Assembly (NCBI GenBank): GCA_049511415.1
Contig: JBEKYC010000019.1
Coordinates: 1 to 64,000 of the forward strand
From: Bog-159 sp049511415
Lineage (GTDB): Bacteria > Acidobacteriota > Terriglobia > Bryobacterales > Bryobacteraceae
Direction: 5' to 3'
Length of the DNA stretch: 64,000 nt
A program made the position numbers and the translations under genes. The notes under the pieces were generated by a model. It was not told where the DNA came from and made no database searches. It saw only the letters and a program-made list of their open reading frames with translations. Below are positions 59,134 through 64,000 of this stretch, in pieces. Position 1 is the stretch's first letter. Each line of letters begins with the position of its first letter.

Positions 59134-61950
59134 TCACCGCGTGGCAACCTCACCCGACGACGCCTTCGCCAGCAGCAGAGCACGGACCGCGGAGAAGATT
59201 CTCTCGACTGCCGGACGCCTGTAAGCCCATCGCGCGTCGGGCTCGGGCCGATTCACCACCATGGTGGCGTTCGCTTCGTAGAGCAGCAGTTCGCCGGCGG
59301 GGGTCAAGCCGAAATCGGCGCCCGCATAGTCCAGGCCGAGCGCACTCTGGATCCCTGCGAGCGCGGCCATCGCGCGCGCGCCGAGCACCTTGGGCATGTT
59401 GTCCAGGAACTCGGCGTCTTCCGCGCGATGCGCCGCACTGTCAGCCATCTCCGCCGTGAAGTAATGGATTTTCCAGTCGCTCGATATGGCCGCGTGCAGG
59501 GGATAGAGTTGGCCATCGATCATCATCACCCGGTACTTGCGGGCTTTACCGTCGGCCCCGCGGGAATCCAGATATTGAATCGCCGTCAACTCCGCCCCAG
59601 GCAGCCCTGCCACGGCGTCCGCCAACATGTCCACGCCCGCCACGCGCACGAAATGGCGGCCGGTATGAAATCCCGGCGTGCGCAGCAGCAGCGGAAACTG
59701 CAAACCGTGGCGGGCCAGGGTGGCCGCCGCATTGGGCGCCCGCAGCAAATCGCGCGGCAGTGTCACCGTAACCGGTGTGATCACGCCCGGCACGCCCGCC
59801 AACCGCCGCGCATTGTCCGCGCGGCCGGTGGCCATCACCGCCGCCGGTGCGTTGAGCATAGGCGCGCCGCTCAGAGCCGCCAGCGATTGCGCCGCGGCCA
59901 GCGCCTCTCCCGCCCGATCCACATCGCCGATGGAGTTCAAGATCAACCCGTGACGTGGCAGCGGCTGGCTGAGATCGTAGAATTCCGGCGCGACTACGGT
60001 GGTCTCGAACACGCGATCATCCAGGAAATGACGCACCGGGATGTTGCCGCCAGTCGTGGAGATCAGCAGCAGCAGCGGCGCCGGCGGACCCTCGCCGCGA
60101 TAGGGCAAGGTGACCGCCGCGCGGTACTCGAACCCCTTGCGGCGATGCCATCCCGCGCGCTCCGCTTCTCCCGCTTCCGCCAGTACGCAGGCCAGCCCCT
60201 GGTGCGCTTCCGGCGAATCCGGGTCGGCGCGCAAAGCAGCTTCGTAGTGTTCGCGCGCCGTCGTCAGTTCGCCGTTTTCGTAAAGCACGTTGGCCAGGTT
60301 GATGTGGCTCATCGCGTCATGCGGATGCCGCGCGGCCGCCTGCATATAGGCAGTGCGCGCCGCCGTGCGATACCCGGTCGAATGCAGCAGCGTGCCCAGA
60401 TTGTTGAGCGCCCGGCGGTCGTCCGGCGCCCGCGCCAGCACCTCCAGATAGGCATCCCGCGCTTCCCGCGTGCGGCCCATTTGCATCAATAGATCAGCCC
60501 GCTCCCGCCGCCCCAAGGCCACCGTGCGCTCAACCAGAACGTCTAAATCGGCTTCCCGGGTGCGGTGATTCACAATCGCCGCGCGCAACGCCAGCCGGCC
60601 GCCGATCACCGTGGTGGATGGCGCAGCCACGCCGGATTCCTGCAGTTCCACGGCGATGCGCGCATTCACGCCATCCGTCTCCTCCGCGCGGTAGCGGAAG
60701 CAGACGATGTTCAACTCCACCGGCGCCGCCAGCTCCAGTTCCGGCGTCTGCGCGATGCGGCTTTCCAGGTAGCGCGCCAGTTCGCAGGTGCGCGCGATGG
60801 AGGACCCCAAGGCCTCGGCGCCGTACACCATGAACGTGAACCAGGTCTTCAGCGCGCGAAAGCCGCGCGACAGATCCGGGCCGAAATCGCAGGGCCAGGG
60901 CGAGCCCGCGGCCAGTCCGCGCGCTTCGCGCCTTAGGTACGCTGCCGGCTCTTCGAAGGTCTGGCGGTGCAGCACGCCATCCCGCACCAGTACGAAGCCG
61001 GCATCGTAGGGCACTTGCCCCCATTTGTGAAAGTCGAAGGCCAGCGAGTCGGCGCGTTCGATACCCTTCAGCCGCGGGGCCAACTGGGGCGCGAGCATGG
61101 CCAGTGCGCCGCAAGCGCCGTCCACGTGAAACCAGAGACCCTCGGCGCGGGCCAGATCGGCCAATGCATCCAGGTCGTCGATGGATCCGGTATCCACCGT
61201 CCCCGCCGTCCCCACCAACAGGAACGGGGTGAGACCCGCGCGGCGGTCCGCATCCAGGGCCGCGCGCAAGGCGTTCAGGTCGATGCGATAGCGGCCATCC
61301 ACGGCGATCGGGCGTAGCCCATCGCTGCCCATGCCGGCGATATCCATGGCCCGCGCGATCGAGGCGTGAACCGCCGTCGAGGCGTACGCCGCCAGCCGCT
61401 TGCCGCCCGCGCCAATCCCCACGCGGCGCGACTCAAAACCCAGCGCCGTGTCCCGCGCCACCAGCACGCCGATCAGGTTTCCGAGCGATGCCCCGGTCAC
61501 GAAAAGTCCGCTGGCGCTCGCCGGAAAACCGAACAGCTTCCGCATCCACTCCGTGACCTGGCGTTCGACTTCGATGGGAATGTGATCGCGCCCTCCCAGG
61601 TTGGCATTCAGCCCGGCCGCCAGCATTTCCGCCAGCAGCCCTACCGGTGTGCCGGCGCCCTGCACCCATCCCATAAATGCGGGATGCACGTTCCCACCGC
61701 CAAACGGCAGAATGTAGCGCATGAATTCCGCATGCACGGCGGCCAAATCCGAGGGCGCCATGGGCAGGTCGCCGCGGAAGCGCTGGCGCACGGCTGGGGG
61801 AATCGGCTGCCAGACGGGGCGTTCGCGAATGTTTTCGACATAGTCGAGTATGTCATCGAGCATCCGGCGCGCCTGGAGCCGGAAGCCCGCCCAATCGGCC
61901 GGATCGAGCGTGCCAGGGGGATTGTCCGGAAGAGGTTGCGAGGCCATCAC
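59134..61950 (-). CDS. Fusion of group II PLP decarboxylase, TPR linker and ATP-grasp-like domain
   Basis: 938 residues. Residues ~1-480 are an aromatic-amino-acid/glutamate decarboxylase-type PLP enzyme, with NVHPAFMGWVQG, LFVTGASLGN, WFHVDGACGA and Schiff-base lysine K309 in FDFHKWGQVPYD. Residues ~490-620 contain about four TPR units (ALNNLGTLLHSTGYRTAARTA, then INLANVLYENGELTTAREHY; each shown in part). Residues ~640-938 resemble RimK-like ATP-grasp enzymes: LRTPGFHTGRHFVRV, KYRVMMIDGQLYPLHAAIS (ATP/Mg strands) and FGLTPAGELLLYEANATM. The chain could make an amine and ligate it to a carboxylate. Frame and codon use are native-like. Part of its 5' end is duplicated at 62799-63117. Confidence 0.85.
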   Translation of the reverse strand: MMASQPLPDNPPGTLDPADWAGFRLQARRMLDDILDYVENIRERPVWQPIPPAVRQRFRGDLPMAPSDLAAVHAEFMRYILPFGGGNVHPAFMGWVQGAGTPVGLLAEMLAAGLNANLGGRDHIPIEVERQVTEWMRKLFGFPASASGLFVTGASLGNLIGVLVARDTALGFESRRVGIGAGGKRLAAYASTAVHASIARAMDIAGMGSDGLRPIAVDGRYRIDLNALRAALDADRRAGLTPFLLVGTAGTVDTGSIDDLDALADLARAEGLWFHVDGACGALAMLAPQLAPRLKGIERADSLAFDFHKWGQVPYDAGFVLVRDGVLHRQTFEEPAAYLRREARGLAAGSPWPCDFGPDLSRGFRALKTWFTFMVYGAEALGSSIARTCELARYLESRIAQTPELELAAPVELNIVCFRYRAEETDGVNARIAVELQESGVAAPSTTVIGGRLALRAAIVNHRTREADLDVLVERTVALGRRERADLLMQMGRTREARDAYLEVLARAPDDRRALNNLGTLLHSTGYRTAARTAYMQAAARHPHDAMSHINLANVLYENGELTTAREHYEAALRADPDSPEAHQGLACVLAEAGEAERAGWHRRKGFEYRAAVTLPYRGEGPPAPLLLLISTTGGNIPVRHFLDDRVFETTVVAPEFYDLSQPLPRHGLILNSIGDVDRAGEALAAAQSLAALSGAPMLNAPAAVMATGRADNARRLAGVPGVITPVTVTLPRDLLRAPNAAATLARHGLQFPLLLRTPGFHTGRHFVRVAGVDMLADAVAGLPGAELTAIQYLDSRGADGKARKYRVMMIDGQLYPLHAAISSDWKIHYFTAEMADSAAHRAEDAEFLDNMPKVLGARAMAALAGIQSALGLDYAGADFGLTPAGELLLYEANATMVVNRPEPDARWAYRRPAVERIFSAVRALLLAKASSGEVATR

Positions 61951-62078
61951 TTCAATAGTGGCCGCCGCAGGGTGAAATCACGCCCTAAATTGGTTTCAAT
62001 TGTGACGGCCCCGCAGGCGACGGGCATTTGCACATGCCCATCCGCTCTCGCCCCGACCGCCCCCGCCGTGTTTCTGGC

Positions 62079-62405
62079 TTACCGGTAAGGAATGTCCACT
62101 TCAGTAAAACTGCCTGGCGTTGCCGCGTTGACAGCGGCGGCAATTCTGTCGAGGTGCAAGCGGACAAGCGGCCACTACGGCGTACTCAACACCACTAGAG
62201 CGATGCGACGGCCTTCAAGGTTCTGTTGATAGCGCATGTTCTTGTCGGCGGTAAGCAGCACATCAAAACCGGCCCGCTCGGCTTGGGCCAGCAAGTCGCC
62301 GTTGGTCAGCGTGTCCCATCCCCGGTCTTTAGCCTTGGTCACAGCGTGGTCCGGAAGGAAGCGGGCAACACCACTCGGCGTTACGTGATCAAAAAGTATG
62401 CGCAT
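62079..62405 (-). pseudogene. DUF5615 PIN-like toxin interrupted by an amber codon
   Basis: Translation from ATG 62405 gives MRILFDHVTPSGVARFL, GDLLAQAERAGFDVLLTADK and GRRIALVVLSTP, then TAG at 62175-62177. Reading through the stop in the same frame yields WPLVRLHLDRIAAAVNAATP followed by GSFTEVDIPYR and TAA at 62079. This is the expected C-terminal helix and strand of DUF5615 proteins. So a 108-codon toxin has a nonsense mutation at codon 77. It overlaps the DUF433 gene by 17 bp. Confidence 0.82.
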
Positions 62406-62658
62406 CCACGGGTGGGTTGTGAGCGGGGACTGTGAAAGCAGCCGGGTCAAGGCTGCGGGCGGCGAATTCAAGTACGGCGTTGATTTGTTCCCGCGTGACG
62501 TCGAACTGCTCGATGATTTCCTCTATGCTGGCTCCGGCTTCAAGGTTTTCAAACACCGCCGACACGGGCATCCGGGTACCGCGAAACACCCATGCACCGC
62601 TTAATCGCCCCGGCACGCTTTCAACAGCAGGGCATTGGGACCAATCGAGGGCTGCCAT
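62389..62658 (-). CDS. DUF433 antitoxin
   Basis: 89 residues with an AAAGGAG ribosome site. FRGTRMPVSAVFENLEAGAS and EEIIEQFDVTREQINAVLEF are the DUF433 (VapB-like winged) signature. These proteins pair with DUF5615 PIN-like toxins, here the downstream overlapping gene, which has a stop codon. The antitoxin frame is complete. Confidence 0.84.
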   Translation of the reverse strand: MAALDWSQCPAVESVPGRLSGAWVFRGTRMPVSAVFENLEAGASIEEIIEQFDVTREQINAVLEFAARSLDPAAFTVPAHNPPVDAHTF

Positions 62659-62798
62659 GTTTTGCGCTCCTTTCTTTCAGAATACGCTGTTACCTTAGCG
62701 CGCCGCTATCTTTTGGATCGTAACGTCCGCGTCCCTCCTCTGAACTGGCTACTACGAAACGGAGAAGGTGAGCGGTAGCGCGCAATTCAAGTACGTCG

Positions 62799-63117
62799 CC
62801 CTCCCAGGTTGGCATTCAGCCCCGCCGCCAGCATTTACGCCAGCAGCCCTAGCGGTGTGCCGGCGCCCTGCACCCATCCGATAAACGCGGGATGCACGTT
62901 CCCGCCGGCAAACGGCAGAATGTAGCGCATGAATTCCGCATGCACGGGCCGGTCGCGAATGTTCTCGACATAGTCGAGTATGTCATCGAGCATCCGGCGC
63001 GCCTGGAGCCGGAAGCCCGCCCAATCGGCCGGATCGAGCGTGCCAGGGGGATTGTCCGGAAGAGGTTGCGAGGCCATCACTCCAATAGTGGCCGCCGCGG
63101 GGTGAAATCACGCCCTA
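62799..63117 (-). pseudogene. Partial copy of the decarboxylase fusion gene with an in-frame deletion
   Basis: Nearly identical to the 5' end of the 59134-61950 gene, including ~37 bp upstream of the ATG. The copied frame starts at ATG 63080 and covers residues 1-45 of the fusion. It then skips exactly 26 residues (78 bp) that include the WQPIPP and RGDLPMAPSD regions, and continues with VHAEFMRYILPF to about residue 120. A TAA at 62835 and several substitutions end the frame. No PLP site remains. Confidence 0.88.
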
Positions 63118-63393
63118 AATTAGCTCGATCGTGACGCGGCGGCCCACGATGGCCGCCGCCCGTTGCAGACTCGACAGCGTAATGTCGTCCTTCGCACTGA
63201 GGAGCCGGTCCACTTGTGTGCGGCTTGTCTTCAGAAGCGTGGCCATCTTGTTCTTGGAGATTTTCTGTTTCCTCATGGCCTCGGCGAGTTGCCACGCGAC
63301 GACTTCTTTGACCGCCTGCGCTTGCGCCTCTTCAAAGATGCCTTCTTCCTTGAGGAAGTCATCCAGGCTGGAACCCATATGCCGCTTGCGCAT
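63115..63393 (-). CDS. higA: HigA-like XRE antitoxin
   Basis: 92 residues from ATG 63393, with GAAGGAG inside the preceding toxin remnant. The helix-turn-helix reads QKISKNKMATLLKTSRTQVD, then a helix LSSLQRAAAIVGRRV. Order toxin-antitoxin with the antitoxin second is the HigBA arrangement. The frame is complete and its stop lies at the edge of the copied decarboxylase segment. Confidence 0.75.
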   Translation of the reverse strand: MRKRHMGSSLDDFLKEEGIFEEAQAQAVKEVVAWQLAEAMRKQKISKNKMATLLKTSRTQVDRLLSAKDDITLSSLQRAAAIVGRRVTIELI

Positions 63394-63562
63394 CGCTCCA
63401 ACTCCTTCTGGCGCTGGCGCGCCGTTGCTAAATCCTCATCCGGCGTAGCCCGCGTCTCCTTAATGAACCGTGCAACGCAACCAGGTGCTCACGGTAAAGG
63501 CAAAGCAACACCCGCGCCGCCAGTTTCGTCGAGAGGTCCGTGCGGACCTCCCTGCACCTTAT
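63389..63562 (-). pseudogene. higB: HigB (Gp49-like) toxin remnant, truncated and frameshifted
   Basis: On the minus strand, EVRTDLSTKLAARVLLCLYR followed by EHLVALHG is the middle of a HigB/RelE-like toxin. A one-base loss near 63466-63470 shifts the frame. FIKETRATPDEDLATARQRQ then KELER, the conserved end of the family, continues in the next frame. The N-terminal half is absent: a stop lies just upstream, next to a 37-bp dyad. The following HigA gene is intact. Confidence 0.72.
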
Positions 63563-63589
63563 TTAGTACATTGTACTTTAAAAGGTGCA
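63553..63589. promoter_or_regulatory. 37-bp near-perfect dyad at the truncated higB end
   Basis: TGCACCTT (63553-63560) and AAGGTGCA (63582-63589) flank GTACA-T-TGTAC (63566-63576). The element is symmetrical about base 63571, with 15 of 18 base pairs complementary. It sits at the point where the HigB coding sequence breaks off. It could be a HigBA operator or the end of an inserted inverted-repeat element. Confidence 0.6.
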
Positions 63590-63698
63590 TATGAGGCAAG
63601 GCCCTTCACCCGCATGGACCTTCGCGACCGCGATGACCTCGCCGCACGCAACATCCTGCATCCGCCCTCCGTTCCTGCCTCCCTGCTAACCTACCACT

Positions 63699-64000
63699 AT
63701 GTCCGGTGCTTCCTCCGAACCCGTCCTCCGCGCCGAAAAACTCTCCAAAATCTACCGCTCCGGCAACGCCGACCTCGTCATCTTCGACAACCTCGACTTC
63801 GAAGTGCATCGCGGCGAAATGCTCGCCCTCGTCGGTGAATCCGGCGCCGGGAAATCTACGTTATTACATTTGTTGGGCGGTCTGGACAGGCCTACGAGCG
63901 GTACGATATACTACGGTTCGACAGACATTTCACGGCTCGCGGACTCCGAACTTGCCTGTTTCCGGAATCGCGAGATCGGGTTCGTTTGGCAGATTCACTA
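63699..64000 (+). CDS. LolD/MacB-type ABC transporter ATP-binding protein (5' part)
   Basis: Open from ATG 63699 to the window end (100 codons). KLSKIYRSGNADLVIFDNLD precedes Walker A GESGAGKST in LALVGESGAGKSTLLHLLGG. GLDRPTSGTI and FRNREIGFVWQIH follow; the last is the Q-loop region typical of LolD. It is likely the ATPase of a lipoprotein-releasing or MacB-like transporter and could also serve orphan permeases such as the one at 8993. No clear Shine-Dalgarno motif is seen. Confidence 0.85.
   Translation, partial: MSGASSEPVLRAEKLSKIYRSGNADLVIFDNLDFEVHRGEMLALVGESGAGKSTLLHLLGGLDRPTSGTIYYGSTDISRLADSELACFRNREIGFVWQIH

Noticed and set aside
59134..60492. Plus-strand long reading over the decarboxylase fusion
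   Set aside because: Shadow of the fusion gene with no start context or domain content.
62659..62798. Short gene between DUF433 and the decarboxylase copy
   Set aside because: No start/stop pair with plausible composition; treated as spacer.
1..64000. tRNA, rRNA, transposase, integrase or phage structural genes
   Set aside because: None found by eye. The accessory patches lack recognisable recombinases, so mobility is inferred only from gene content and copies.

Overview
The window is high-GC bacterial DNA with dense, mostly operonic gene order and many 4-bp ATGA/GTGA start-stop overlaps. The gene content points to an Acidobacteriota genome, probably of the Solibacter/Bryobacter type. Evidence for this is an MacB/FtsX-like duplicated 'orphan' permease (ADOP type), an ECF sigma factor coupled to a TPR serine/threonine kinase, large secreted repeat proteins, and NtrY/NtrX regulators. 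This taxonomic reading is inference; there is no rRNA or tRNA in the window.

Layout. 0-6 kb: end of a zinc-type dehydrogenase, then on the minus strand NtrX/NtrY, and an ABC exporter (ATPase, permease) followed by an ECF sigma factor and a membrane protein. 6-11 kb (plus): a TPR protein, then a tightly coupled ECF sigma / membrane protein / secreted protein / ADOP permease operon. 11-14 kb (minus): NCS1 nucleobase permease and dihydropyrimidinase. 14-22.5 kb: a serine hydrolase-NamZ fusion, SppA, a lectin-like protein, aldose epimerase and an alpha-L-fucosidase. 22.5-24.5 kb is an accessory patch with a broken HEPN gene, a HigA remnant and an intact DUF104/MazF pair. 24.6-27.5 kb: YqhQ-like membrane protein, prfA, prmC. 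28.8-33.3 kb (minus): a haem operon ccsA/hemX-hemA-hemC-cobA/hemD. 33.3-34.2 kb: a ParDE module with a frameshifted toxin plus a partial ccsA copy. 34.3-43.6 kb: ECF sigma, giant TPR kinase and three secreted proteins, two of them long low-complexity adhesin/tail-fibre-like proteins. 43.7-46.9 kb (minus): a NarL-type two-component system and a receiver-only regulator. 47-58 kb (plus): MEMO-like protein, sugar isomerase-like protein, a GldA/GldF/GldG/DUF4340 export complex, NAD salvage (pncB, pncA) and an MFS/GPH transporter. 58-64 kb: a decayed VbhA/Fic module, a three-domain PLP decarboxylase-TPR-ATP-grasp protein, a DUF433/PIN-like module whose toxin has an amber stop, a partial copy of the decarboxylase gene, a HigBA module with a truncated toxin, and the start of a LolD-type ATPase.

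Two things stand out. The first is the 938-residue protein at 59134-61950, which joins a pyridoxal-phosphate decarboxylase, a TPR linker and an ATP-grasp-like ligase in one chain. This is a plausible single-polypeptide route for making an amine and conjugating it, and I cannot assign it to a known pathway. The second is a pattern in the toxin-antitoxin modules. Four of the five recognisable modules have a complete antitoxin gene next to a toxin that is frameshifted, truncated, internally deleted or interrupted by a stop codon. Two of them lie between a gene and a partial, internally deleted copy of that same gene.
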